Positions 7,674 to 15,508 of a DNA stretch of 37,256 bases are shown in pieces. The number at the start of each line of letters is the position of its first letter. The stretch's first letter is position 1. The translations under genes and the position numbers were made by a program. The stretch covers positions 2,958,449 through 2,995,704 of the forward strand of contig CP070680.1 of NCBI GenBank assembly GCA_020352555.1, read 5' to 3'. Below the pieces are notes generated by a model. That model was not told the origin of the DNA and made no database searches. It saw only the letters and a program-made list of their open reading frames with translations. The stretch comes from Caldifarciminota bacterium (lineage in GTDB: Bacteria; Hydrothermota; Tepidihabitantia; Tepidihabitantales; Tepidihabitantaceae).

Positions 7674-9026
7674 CTAGGAGAGTGCGCCGAGCTCCTTCAG
7701 CTTTGCCGTAATCAGCTCATCGAGACCCGGCCGGCTGGTCACCTTCAGGCTGTATCTGACACGAACCAGCGGCTTGTTTGTCTTTATCAGCCGGCTGAGG
7801 TCGATCGGCGTACCGCTCACCACCAGGTCGCAGTCGGCGCGGTTGACCGCGTCCTCCAGTTCCTTGAGCTGGTCCGCGCTGTAGCCCATCGCGGGCAGTA
7901 CGCGGTCGAGGTGCGTGCTGTGTTCAAGTTCCCGGGCGAGCGAACCGGTGGCGTACGGCTTGGGGTCGACTATCTCTGCTGCCCCGAACCGGTCGGCGGC
8001 GATACGCCCGGCTCCCCACGGCATTCCGCCGTGGGTCACAGTCGGTCCGTCCTCGATCACCAGTACCCGCTTGCCGCGGATGGCGTCCGGGTCCGCGACT
8101 TCGAGCGGTGACTCGGCATCGACAATGACCGCGGTCGGATTCACCGACCTCGTTGTCTCGCGCACCTTGCCGACCTGCTCGGCCGACGCCGAATCCTCCT
8201 TGTTGATGACCACTACGTCCGCCATCCTGAGATTGACCTCGCCCGGGTGGTATTCGACACCGTGGCCGGCCCGGAGCGGGTCGGTGACCACGATCAGCAG
8301 GTCCGGTTTGTAGAACGACAGCTCGTTGTTGCCGCCGTCGAACACGATGACATCAGCTTCTTCCTCCGCGTGCCTGAGTATCTCGGCGTAGTCAACGCCC
8401 GCGTAGATGACCATCCCGTTCTCGATATAGGGCTCGTATTCCTCGCGTTCCTCAATCGTCGAGTCTGCCCGATCGAGGTCCTCGTAGCTGGCAAACCGCT
8501 GCCACACCATCTTTTCGAGGTCCCCATACGGCATCGGCTCGCGGACCGCAACGACCTTCAGCCCCTTTGACTTCACCACCTCGTACGCCCGACGCGAAGT
8601 CTGCGACTTGCCGCAGCCGGTCCGGACAGCGCATACCGCGACCACCGGCTTCTTCGCCTTGAGCTGGGTGAAACGAGGCGAAACGAGCCGCCAGTCTGCG
8701 CCCGCGGCCAGTGCCTTGGCTGCCAGGTTCATCAGCTGCCGGTAGTTGACATCTGAATACGCAAACACGACTTCGTCGACGTCCAGCTCCTTCACCTTCT
8801 CGCCCAGCTCGTGCTCGAAAAAGGTCGGAATGCCGCTCGGGTAGAGGCTGCCGGCCAAGGCTGCCGGGTAGGGGCGCCCTCCGGCGACGGTCCCGAGGTT
8901 CTGCTCGGCCGCCATTGTGAACCCGACCACTTCGTAGGAATCATTGTCGCGGAACACGGTGTTGAAGACGTGATAGTCCATTCCGACCGCGCCGACGATG
9001 ATGACCCGTTTCCTTGTTGTGCTCAT
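7674..9026 (-). CDS. Cyclic 2,3-diphosphoglycerate synthetase-like P-loop protein
   Basis: A 450-residue soluble protein of the family named after archaeal cyclic 2,3-diphosphoglycerate synthetase, which closes 2,3-diphosphoglycerate into its cyclic form with ATP. An N-terminal Rossmann-like region (VIIVGAVGMDYHVFN) is followed by a variant Walker A, CAVRTGCGKS, and a Walker B-like VIVFDGGNNE. Bacterial members are usually labelled by similarity only, and cyclic DPG is known mainly as an osmolyte/thermoprotectant of methanogens, so the actual product here is uncertain. The open frame runs upstream through the preceding gene, but ATG at 9026 begins the recognisable protein and has GAGGCGGGAC upstream. 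It lies 35 nt after the P5C dehydrogenase stop, in one operon. Confidence 0.75.
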   Translation of the reverse strand: MSTTRKRVIIVGAVGMDYHVFNTVFRDNDSYEVVGFTMAAEQNLGTVAGGRPYPAALAGSLYPSGIPTFFEHELGEKVKELDVDEVVFAYSDVNYRQLMNLAAKALAAGADWRLVSPRFTQLKAKKPVVAVCAVRTGCGKSQTSRRAYEVVKSKGLKVVAVREPMPYGDLEKMVWQRFASYEDLDRADSTIEEREEYEPYIENGMVIYAGVDYAEILRHAEEEADVIVFDGGNNELSFYKPDLLIVVTDPLRAGHGVEYHPGEVNLRMADVVVINKEDSASAEQVGKVRETTRSVNPTAVIVDAESPLEVADPDAIRGKRVLVIEDGPTVTHGGMPWGAGRIAADRFGAAEIVDPKPYATGSLARELEHSTHLDRVLPAMGYSADQLKELEDAVNRADCDLVVSGTPIDLSRLIKTNKPLVRVRYSLKVTSRPGLDELITAKLKELGALS

Positions 9027-9061
9027 CTGTCCCGCCTCGTCGCCCCGGCTCGTCGGAGCGT

Positions 9062-10609
9062 CTAGAACCGTTCGGTCATCGACTTGGCCTGCAGGAACAG
9101 CAGCAGATAGTCGCGGCCTCCGGCCTTGGAATCGGTGCCCGACATGTTGAAGCCGCCGAAAGGCTGGACGTCGACAAGGGCACCCGTGCACTTCCGGTTG
9201 ATGTACATGTTGCCGACGTGGAACTCCTGCTTTGCCCGGTAGATCTTCTCCCGGTTGCGGGTGTAGACAGCGCCGGTCAGCCCGTACTCGGTGCCGTTGG
9301 CGATCGCCAGCGCGTCGCCGTAGTTGCGTGCCCTGATGACCGCCAGTACCGGCCCGAATATCTCCTCCTGAGCAATCCGGGCGTTGCGCCTGACGTCGGC
9401 GATGATCGTGGGTTCGATGAAGTATCCCTTGCCCGGCCTCTTCTTGCCGCCGAGCAGCAACCTGCCTTCCCTCTTGCCGACCTCGATGTACTCGAGAATC
9501 TGCTCGAATGCCCGCCTGTTGATGACCGGTCCCATCCAGTTCTTCGGGTCCTCGGGCGGTCCCACCTTGACCATCTCCTTGGTCTTGGCGACCACCCTCT
9601 TGCAGAACTCGCCGTACACCTTGGCGTCGACGATCGCCCGCGAGCAGGCCGAGCATTTCTGGCCCTGGAACCCGTATGCGCTGACCACCACACCTTCGAC
9701 CGCGGCGTCCAGATCGGCTTCTGAGTCGACGATGATGCAGTCCTTGCCGCCCATCTCTGCAACGACCCGCTTCACCCAGACCTGGCCCTTGCTCACTTTC
9801 GACGCCTTCCCGAAAATCCGTAGTCCGACCTCCTTCGAGCCGGTGAAGCTGATGAAGCGAGTCTCCGGATGCTCGACAAGGTGGTCGCCGATTCCGCTGC
9901 CCGGCCCGGTGAGCAGATTGACCACTCCGGCGGGCAGTCCGGCTTCTTCGAGCGCCTCGGCGAATAACGTTGCCAGCAGCGGTGCATCTGTCGCCGGCTT
10001 GAGAACAACGGCGTTGCCCGAGACCGCGGCCGCCGATGTCATTCCGGCCATGATCGCGCACGGAAAATTCCACGGCGGGATCACGACCCCGACACCGAGC
10101 GGGATGTAGCGGACCTCGTTCGACTCACCCGGGTAGGGTGTCACCGGTGCCGCCTGGTCGTAGCGGATCGCCTCCCGGCCGTAGAACTCGAGGAAATCCA
10201 CTGCTTCAGCGAAGTCGGCATCCGCCTCAAGCCAGCGCTTGCCTTCTTCCAGCACCATCGCGGCGTCGAACAGGTAGCGTCGGCTGCGCATGACCCGAGC
10301 CGCCCGGAAGAACACCCCTGCCCGCTCGATCGCCGGCACCTTCCTCCATGTCTCGAAAGCCTTGAGTCCGGCCTTCATTGCCTTCTCGGCGTCCGGAATA
10401 GCGCCTTTCTGGAAAATACCGACTGACTCCTCTGTGGCCGGGTTCAGCGACTCAAAGACCTCTTTGGCCTTGGTCCACCGACCGCCGACGTACAGCATGT
10501 TGGGTGTTGACGCGCGTTTTCTGAGCTGGACAAAGGCCTCCTGCATCCCTCTGATATGCTTCTCGTCCGAGAAGTCCAAGTATGGCTCGTTGGCAAACTT
10601 CGGAAGCAT
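9062..10609 (-). CDS. 1-pyrroline-5-carboxylate dehydrogenase
   Basis: A 515-residue NAD(P)-dependent aldehyde dehydrogenase of the RocA/PruA type, expected to oxidise glutamate semialdehyde (from P5C) to glutamate in proline or arginine breakdown. Catalytic features are the PPWNFP segment with N181, the general base E285 in VAEMGGKD, and the nucleophile C319 in GQKCSACS. The N-terminal extension (ANEPYLDFSDEKHIRGMQEA) and the C-terminal NMYINRKCTGALV and PFGGFNMSGTDSKAGG segments are characteristic of the P5C branch. ATG at 10609 has an ideal AGGAGG six bases upstream. There is no proline dehydrogenase in the window; its operon partner is the cDPG-synthetase-like gene, an unusual pairing. 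Confidence 0.92.
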   Translation of the reverse strand: MLPKFANEPYLDFSDEKHIRGMQEAFVQLRKRASTPNMLYVGGRWTKAKEVFESLNPATEESVGIFQKGAIPDAEKAMKAGLKAFETWRKVPAIERAGVFFRAARVMRSRRYLFDAAMVLEEGKRWLEADADFAEAVDFLEFYGREAIRYDQAAPVTPYPGESNEVRYIPLGVGVVIPPWNFPCAIMAGMTSAAAVSGNAVVLKPATDAPLLATLFAEALEEAGLPAGVVNLLTGPGSGIGDHLVEHPETRFISFTGSKEVGLRIFGKASKVSKGQVWVKRVVAEMGGKDCIIVDSEADLDAAVEGVVVSAYGFQGQKCSACSRAIVDAKVYGEFCKRVVAKTKEMVKVGPPEDPKNWMGPVINRRAFEQILEYIEVGKREGRLLLGGKKRPGKGYFIEPTIIADVRRNARIAQEEIFGPVLAVIRARNYGDALAIANGTEYGLTGAVYTRNREKIYRAKQEFHVGNMYINRKCTGALVDVQPFGGFNMSGTDSKAGGRDYLLLFLQAKSMTERF

Positions 10610-10757
10610 TGCTCCTCCTGTGGTGTTAGTCCGATATGCAGGTCATCTGTAGCCTGGTGTTTAGGATTGCCGACCGCAGGCACACCCCGACGGACGGACC
10701 ACGCCGAGTGCGCAAGAGGATAGTCAGGAGGCCAACCAAGTCAACGGCCCTGGGGCC

Positions 10758-10997
10758 CTACTGGCCCAGACCCGGAATCGAGTCTGGGCTGACGAGACGC
10801 TGCCAGTAGCCCGAGAGACCTCCCCAATTGCTGAAGACGGCTACGACGATGACCAGCAGCAGCAAGGCGAACAACATCCACGGCAGATAGCCCAGGACGT
10901 TGGGTGACCTCCGGCGTCGCTCCAGTCTCTCCATTTCGTGGAGTATCTTCCTACCTCGGAGTTGCTCTGGATCAGGCAAGTCCTGCGTTGGCGGCAT
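10758..10997 (-). CDS. Small single-pass membrane protein, caspase-like cassette
   Basis: A 79-residue unrecognised protein. The first 38 residues are polar and basic (MERLERRRRSPN), followed by one long hydrophobic span (YLPWMLFALLLLVIVVAVF) and a short tail. The arginine cluster before the span predicts a cytoplasmic N-terminus. It begins 5 nt after the stop of the DUF6642-like gene, so the two are almost certainly co-translated. No catalytic motif is visible. A membrane anchor, partner or target for the upstream protease-like protein would fit, but this is inference. Confidence 0.6.
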   Translation of the reverse strand: MPPTQDLPDPEQLRGRKILHEMERLERRRRSPNVLGYLPWMLFALLLLVIVVAVFSNWGGLSGYWQRLVSPDSIPGLGQ

Positions 10998-11002
10998 CCG
11001 CG

Positions 11003-11581
11003 TCAGGCGTATACCATGCGGAACCCGAGACGACCTGCCAGACGACGTGTGTTGCTGCGGATGCTCTTTTCGGCCGCCTCCATGCCCTGCTGGGTCGTCG
11101 AGAACCGCTGGAGTTCGTTCATGGCGATGAGGTCAAGGGCGGTGGACGGTATCCAGTCGACATCAGTGGTGTATCCGCAAACGACCCTGACCCCGGCCGT
11201 TCTCATGAACCTCTTGACGACGCGCATGTCGATCCGCAGTACCGAGCAGGCTCCGAAGTAGATGATGCGGCGGTGGGTACGGCAGCAAAGGTGCTCGCCG
11301 AGTTGGTCGAGAGAAATCTTGTGCCTGGTGTCGATCAGGATCCGTCCGGGCTCACCATGGAACGCCAGGTAGAGGATCTTGTAGTCGGCATAGGCTTTCT
11401 GTTGCCACCGTTCGAACAGGTAGTAAAGCTCCTCCTCGGTCGAGCAATCCTTGTAGATGTAGCCTATGTCAGAATTGATCTCGAGCAGCTCAAGCACGGG
11501 CCGGACCGAGGCCCGATCGCTCAACCGCGGGTTCCAGTTCCCCTCAATACAGAAAATCTTCTTCCTGTGCTTCCGCTCCAT
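11003..11581 (-). CDS. DUF6642-like protein with caspase-type HG/AC motifs
   Basis: A 192-residue protein matching, as I recall it, the DUF6642 family (IFCIEGNWN at the start, YIYKDCSTEEELYYL, YLAFHGEPG). Two strand-plus-motif blocks have the clan CD (caspase/CHAT) signature: ILYLAFHG with H75-G76 and IIYFGAC with C112. These would form a His-Cys protease dyad. A later VVCGYTTDVDW may shape the substrate pocket. No signal peptide or membrane span, so cytoplasmic. Its start lies one base after the stop of the upstream 72-residue gene, and the small membrane protein follows after 5 nt: a tight three-gene unit. Protease activity and substrate are inferred, not shown. Confidence 0.75.
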   Translation of the reverse strand: MERKHRKKIFCIEGNWNPRLSDRASVRPVLELLEINSDIGYIYKDCSTEEELYYLFERWQQKAYADYKILYLAFHGEPGRILIDTRHKISLDQLGEHLCCRTHRRIIYFGACSVLRIDMRVVKRFMRTAGVRVVCGYTTDVDWIPSTALDLIAMNELQRFSTTQQGMEAAEKSIRSNTRRLAGRLGFRMVYA

Positions 11582-11582
11582 G

Positions 11583-11801
11583 TCATACGCCGCATGTTGT
11601 CAGCCGCGGCTGCCCGGTCTGCCGCCAGAGAACGTCAACGCCGTCAGCACACTCCACCAAGCCCAGCATCTCGTACTCCTCGGGGCTGACCAGCAGTGTC
11701 GCCACAAAGGCCGTTTTGCGCCGCCTGAACCGAGCGAAGCGACGGGCGTCATCCGGTGCCGCCTCGAGCGCCAGGGCTAGTAGCAGAGCGCCGGCGTTCA
11801 T
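11583..11801 (-). CDS. Small protein heading the caspase-like cassette
   Basis: A 72-residue unrecognised protein. The start is hydrophobic (MNAGALLLALALEAAPDD), the middle is very basic (ARRFARFRRRKTAF) and the rest includes VSPEEYEMLGLVE and DGVDVLWRQTG. Support comes from position: its stop is one base from the start of the DUF6642-like gene, and it has a promoter whose -10 box lies 6 nt before the ATG, implying a leaderless mRNA. It could be a regulator, inhibitor or substrate of the caspase-like protein. It may also be a chance frame, hence the modest confidence. Confidence 0.5.
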   Translation of the reverse strand: MNAGALLLALALEAAPDDARRFARFRRRKTAFVATLLVSPEEYEMLGLVECADGVDVLWRQTGQPRLTTCGV

Positions 11802-11807
11802 CAGGTG

Positions 11808-11835
11808 ATTGTCCCATACTCATCTCTCGTGTCAA
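11808..11835 (-). promoter_or_regulatory. Leaderless promoter of the caspase-like cassette
   Basis: TTGACA (11835-11830), a 16-bp spacer and GACAAT (11813-11808) on the minus strand. Only 6 nt separate the -10 box from the ATG at 11801, so the transcript should start at or next to the start codon. Confidence 0.4.
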
Positions 11836-11843
11836 CCTGACAC
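11829..11843. promoter_or_regulatory. Inverted repeat over the -35 box (possible operator)
   Basis: Perfect inverted repeat GTGTCA-ACC-TGACAC that covers the -35 hexamer of the cassette promoter. A regulator bound here would block RNA polymerase. No regulator gene is adjacent. Confidence 0.35.
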
Positions 11844-11897
11844 GCCAGGCAGAAGGAGACGGAGGGTCATTCAGCCGTCATGCGTGGCAATGACACC

Positions 11898-12950
11898 CTA
11901 GTACTGCATCTCGTAGTATAGTCTGAGCTGCGAAATCCTGGTGCTCTCGCCGTCGGGCTTCTGCTGTGTCGACGTGTGGAAGTTCAGGCCCAATCGGGAA
12001 GCGTAGCTGCTGAAGTAGTAGTTCAGGCCGGCCTCGATGACGGTCTTGGCGTCATCGTCGTCATCAACGTCCGGGTCGATGACCGAGAAGCGTGCGATCG
12101 GCTCAAGCCTGCCCTCGATCGCGTACCCGGCCTGTACCGTCAGCCCGCTCGATGTCAACACGCGCTCGCGGAGCTGGTAGTCCAGATCGCTCAAGTAGTA
12201 GGCCGCGTCCAGGGCGAAGTAATCCCAGCGCAGCGCCGCGTGCACGCCATATGCTGTCATCAACGAGTCCACACGCATCTCGCCCGACACGACCTTCATC
12301 GGATTCACATAGCCACCAGGCGCAACTGCAAACACGGGACTGTCGTAGCCTTCGTGCGCGGACTCGCCCAAGGGCACCGGACCGAGTGGCGCGATGTGGA
12401 CGCAGCCGGTGTACATGAAGTACGGGTCCGGATTGGCTGGGACGTTGCGCCCGTTGCCGTTGTACACACCCGCATGGACCGAGATCTTGTTGTCGAGCAA
12501 CTCAAGCTCCGGCCTCACGCCGATCTGGTATTGAGGGGCGAACCCCGCGGCCAGCGGGTTGCGCTCCTTGAACAGCAGACGTGCGGCCGAGGAGTTGTAC
12601 ACCCGGCCGAACGGAGCCTTGGACTGCCCGGCGGTCAGCGAAAACAGCCTGAATGCCTGCCAGCGGACGTAGCACTCGTAGATGGTGTACCTGCCGTCTG
12701 TAAACGAGTGATGAAAGAAGTAGTCGAGCCTCGGTGCCGCTTTGCCGGTCAGGAACATGCTGATGCTGCCGTTGCTGAAGCTGAGGAATGGCTCCATTTC
12801 TTCGGCTTCGAGATCGTAGTCTGTACCGAACTTCGCCTGTCCGGCAACGTTGAGATACGGCGGTTCAGGACCGCCCAGCGTGAACTTGGCACGCGTCGCT
12901 GTCGGCAGCAGCAGGGAAGCAACGGCAAAAACCGGCAGATACTTCTTCAC
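11898..12950 (-). CDS. Phosphate-selective porin O/P-like outer-membrane barrel
   Basis: A 350-residue exported protein resembling the OprO/OprP porin group. A signal peptide (MKKYLPVFAVASLLLPTATRA) is followed by long alternating aromatic strands, such as YTIYECYVRWQAFRLFSLTA and GQSKAPFGRV, the latter a typical porin O/P segment. The chain ends LRLYYEMQY, with the terminal aromatic expected for barrel insertion. An acidic DPDVDDDDDAK loop near residue 300 is likely surface-exposed. GTG at 12950 was chosen since AGGAGG lies 4 nt upstream and the signal peptide begins there; the long upstream part of the frame is not coding. A promoter lies at 12983-13010. Phosphate selectivity is only a family name here. 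Confidence 0.8.
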   Translation of the reverse strand: MKKYLPVFAVASLLLPTATRAKFTLGGPEPPYLNVAGQAKFGTDYDLEAEEMEPFLSFSNGSISMFLTGKAAPRLDYFFHHSFTDGRYTIYECYVRWQAFRLFSLTAGQSKAPFGRVYNSSAARLLFKERNPLAAGFAPQYQIGVRPELELLDNKISVHAGVYNGNGRNVPANPDPYFMYTGCVHIAPLGPVPLGESAHEGYDSPVFAVAPGGYVNPMKVVSGEMRVDSLMTAYGVHAALRWDYFALDAAYYLSDLDYQLRERVLTSSGLTVQAGYAIEGRLEPIARFSVIDPDVDDDDDAKTVIEAGLNYYFSSYASRLGLNFHTSTQQKPDGESTRISQLRLYYEMQY

Positions 12951-12982
12951 AGCGCCTCCTTTGGCTTCGGTCTTCGGGGCGA

Positions 12983-13010
12983 ATCCTAACCGGCCGCCTT
13001 CTGATGTCAA
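12983..13010 (-). promoter_or_regulatory. Porin promoter
   Basis: TTGACA (13010-13005), a 16-bp spacer and TAGGAT (12988-12983) on the minus strand, 32 nt before the GTG start at 12950. Confidence 0.55.
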
Positions 13011-13815
13011 CGCGGCAAAGGAGCCGACGCGGAACCGCGCGACCAGTGCGTTGCGGAAAGAGCCGACTGCCGCAAACAGGAGCGCGCCCGATGGTTCGAT
13101 TCCGGACGCAGAGAATGGCCCTTCCCGTTCTCCCGGGCCTGACCGCTCCCGTTTCCCGCAGGCAGCAGCCATCGCCTTGGCTTCCCCAGAAAACTGCAGG
13201 CGGCATCAGCCAAGTCCGGAGGTGAGCGGCGCCCTGATCTCACCCGGCATCAGTCCGAGGAAGTCGGCGAGATGCCCTAGAACCTTTGACCCTGGCACCT
13301 CGAGCAGGCGGCATACGACCCCCAGCAAGCCGCAGTCAAGCCAGCGCCGCCGGGGATGCCGGCGACGGTCCCACTGCTCACGGATGAACAGCACGCAATG
13401 GCGCACCGGCTCTCGGCCGCCAGCTCCGGAATGCTGACCGCTTCCTCGGACAAGTACCTGATGATACCGTTCTTCGGCGACCTCCGACGGCCCGGCACGA
13501 GTCCGGTCCGGTCAGTCTGCACCAGCCGACTCCCGGCAGCGATCGGATGAGCAACCGCGCGCAGATTCCCTGGGAAGCCACTTCAGCTCGCTACAGCTCG
13601 CGTGAAGCCGCGGGTCTGGATTTCAATCAGGGCCTTGCGGCGAACGCTGCCGATCAAGAAGACCTGTCCGCATCAACTTCGACCCGATCCCAGGTTGCGT
13701 GAACAGACTCTCAGTGCCGCACGGCACTCTTTCGTCCGGCGCGCCTATCGTGAACGCGACGCAAAGCCAACAAACATGCTGCCAGGGCGCCGTGTCGAAT
13801 AGGCTTACTGCGGGA
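13011..13815. other. Gene-poor interval between porin and propeller gene
   Basis: About 800 bp between two divergent promoters with no frame I can support as a gene. Short minus-strand frames between 13206 and 13522 contain protein-like stretches (for example IRYLSEEAVSIPELAAESR) that change frame. This could be a decayed gene, but no family is recognisable. No RNA gene was seen. Confidence 0.5.
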
Positions 13816-13844
13816 TTGACAGACTGCGGCACCCGCCGTATAGT
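13816..13844 (+). promoter_or_regulatory. Promoter of the propeller-like exported gene
   Basis: TTGACA (13816-13821), a 17-bp spacer and TATAGT (13839-13844), nearly a perfect sigma-70 consensus and the best promoter in the window. The predicted leader to the ATG at 13959 is about 108 nt and includes the small stem CGACA / TGTCG. Confidence 0.65.
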
Positions 13845-13958
13845 CAATATCGTCCTCCGCCGGCGGCTGCTGGACGGCTTGTTTACACCGCTCCTGCGAC
13901 ACTAGGCTGTCGGTGACGCAAATCAAGGCATGAAGGGAAGAACCCTCAAGGAGGCCGA

Positions 13959-15398
13959 ATGAAGAAAGCGAAGTTTGTGGTGCTGGCGGCAACCCTATTT
14001 GCGGTCACCGTCGCACTGGCCCAGGGTCCGGACACCATCTGGACCAAGCAGTTCGGCGGCGAACAGGAAGACCAAGGCAGGGCGGTGGCTCGCGCAGATG
14101 GCGGCGAATGCTATTTTGCCGGCTACACCTATTCCTCTGGCAGTGGCCTGTCCGACATGCTGCTTGTCAAGCTCGATGCTGAGGGAGACACGGCATGGAC
14201 CAAAACTGTCGGCGGTACCCAGAACGACGGAGCCTACTCGGCAGTCTTCACGCCTGAAGGTACGATGTTCGCAGGCTACACCGAATCCGAAGGTGCCGGC
14301 GGCAAGGACTTCTATGTCGTGGCGGTGAATCCCGAAGGCGAAACCACAAGAACCCGCACGTACGGTGGTGCACAAGACGATGTCGCCTACTCCGCTTCCC
14401 AATCGATTGACGCCGTGGTTCTAGCAGGCTACACCGAATCCTACGGCAGCGGCCAGAAGGACATGTGGTTCACCCGTATCGGTCCTGACGGTGAAAGCCT
14501 ATGGACCAGAGCCTACGGCAGTTCGGGTGACGACGTAGCCTACGGCGTTGTCGGGACCCACACCGGGGAGATCGTCGCTGTCGGCCACCGCGGTGGTAAC
14601 CTCCATCTCCTCAAGCTCGATATGGAAGGCAATCGCATGTGGGAGAAGACCATCGGCGGGTCCAATGACGACATCGGGTATGACATCATCCAAACCATGG
14701 ACGATGCCTATGCAGTCGCGGGGATGACCAAGTCTTTCTGCAATGGGATCTCCGACGTCTGGGTACTCAAGTTCAACACCGAAGGCGAGACCCTCTGGAC
14801 CAGGTCCTTGGGCGGCGAGGGCGCAGAGGAAGGATACTCGATCTTTGAGACCCAAGAGGGGGGCATGATCATTGCCGGCATGTCGATTGCGGCGACCGAT
14901 GGCGACACCGGCGCCTTCATCGCCAGACTCGACGCGCAGGGGACGGTGATGTGGTCACACGTCTATGGCGAGGACGGCGTGCCCGAGATAGCCTACAGCA
15001 TCATCCAGGGCGATGACGAGAACTTCACGTTCGGAGGGGTGAAATGCGGCGTCAGCGACGACGCATGGCTGGTCAGGATTCTGCCTGTCCCCAGTAGTAT
15101 CGTTGCCCCCGGGCCTGATCAGATGTTCTTGGCCGACCGCGTGGTCCCGAATCCGTTCATCACCCACACCAGCATCAGCTACCAGTTGTCGCATCCCGGA
15201 CGCATCAGGCTGGCTGTCTACGACATGCTCGGGCAGGAAGTGACATCGCTGGCGAGCGGCTCGCGCGAAGCCGGGTCGTACGAGGCAGTATGGAACGGCA
15301 CCGATGCCCTCGGCAACGAGGTTGCCAGCGGCCTGTATTTCATCAGGCTGGAAGCCGGCGACCAGGCCAGTACCACCAAGGTGCTGCTCGGGCGCTAG
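13959..15398 (+). CDS. Exported beta-propeller-like repeat protein with C-terminal sorting-like domain
   Basis: A 479-residue exported protein. The signal peptide is MKKAKFVVLAATLFAVTVALA. Residues about 25-375 hold roughly seven degenerate repeats of about 50 residues, each with a WTK/WTR-x-x-GG start (for example TIWTKQFGGEQEDQG, AWTKTVGGTQNDGA) and an AGYTES-like strand, which suggests a beta propeller. The last 85 residues form a FlgD-Ig/type-IX-like domain: VVPNPF, LAVYDMLGQEV, AGSYEAVWNGTDALG, ASGLYFIRLEAG and a basic end. That domain directs secretion or surface anchoring in the FCB group. ATG at 13959 has AAGGAGG upstream. It is monocistronic: strong promoter before, strong terminator after. 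Its ligand is unknown. Confidence 0.85.
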   Translation: MKKAKFVVLAATLFAVTVALAQGPDTIWTKQFGGEQEDQGRAVARADGGECYFAGYTYSSGSGLSDMLLVKLDAEGDTAWTKTVGGTQNDGAYSAVFTPEGTMFAGYTESEGAGGKDFYVVAVNPEGETTRTRTYGGAQDDVAYSASQSIDAVVLAGYTESYGSGQKDMWFTRIGPDGESLWTRAYGSSGDDVAYGVVGTHTGEIVAVGHRGGNLHLLKLDMEGNRMWEKTIGGSNDDIGYDIIQTMDDAYAVAGMTKSFCNGISDVWVLKFNTEGETLWTRSLGGEGAEEGYSIFETQEGGMIIAGMSIAATDGDTGAFIARLDAQGTVMWSHVYGEDGVPEIAYSIIQGDDENFTFGGVKCGVSDDAWLVRILPVPSSIVAPGPDQMFLADRVVPNPFITHTSISYQLSHPGRIRLAVYDMLGQEVTSLASGSREAGSYEAVWNGTDALGNEVASGLYFIRLEAGDQASTTKVLLGR

Positions 15399-15415
15399 CT
15401 GGACATACACAATCA

Positions 15416-15447
15416 AGACCGGCCGGCCTTGCGCCGGCCGGTTTCTT
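15416..15447 (+). terminator. Strong intrinsic terminator
   Basis: 10-bp GC-rich stem ACCGGCCGGC (15418-15427) / GCCGGCCGGT (15433-15442), a 5-nt CTTGC loop and a TTTCTT tract, 18 nt after the stop of the propeller-like gene. This is the clearest terminator in the window. Confidence 0.9.
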
Positions 15448-15457
15448 CCCTGTCCCC

Positions 15458-15486
15458 TTGCATGCTGCAGGAGACTGCGCTACATT
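15458..15486 (+). promoter_or_regulatory. Weak promoter candidate for the short FG-GAP-like gene
   Basis: TTGCAT (15458-15463), a 17-bp spacer and TACATT (15481-15486), 22 nt before the ATG at 15509 and directly after the strong terminator. The -35 match is poor; position is the main argument. Confidence 0.3.
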
Positions 15487-15508
15487 GTCGCGACCCAAGG
15501 AGGACTAA

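Noticed and set aside
7674-10073. A single 799-codon open frame suggesting a fusion protein
   Set aside because: Its first 349 codons run in another frame of the P5C dehydrogenase gene and are low-complexity Arg/Gly-rich sequence. The true protein starts at ATG 9026 with a ribosome-binding site.
12951-13172. N-terminal extension of the porin by 74 codons
   Set aside because: The extension lacks a signal peptide and covers the promoter; the signal peptide and AGGAGG site both support GTG 12950.
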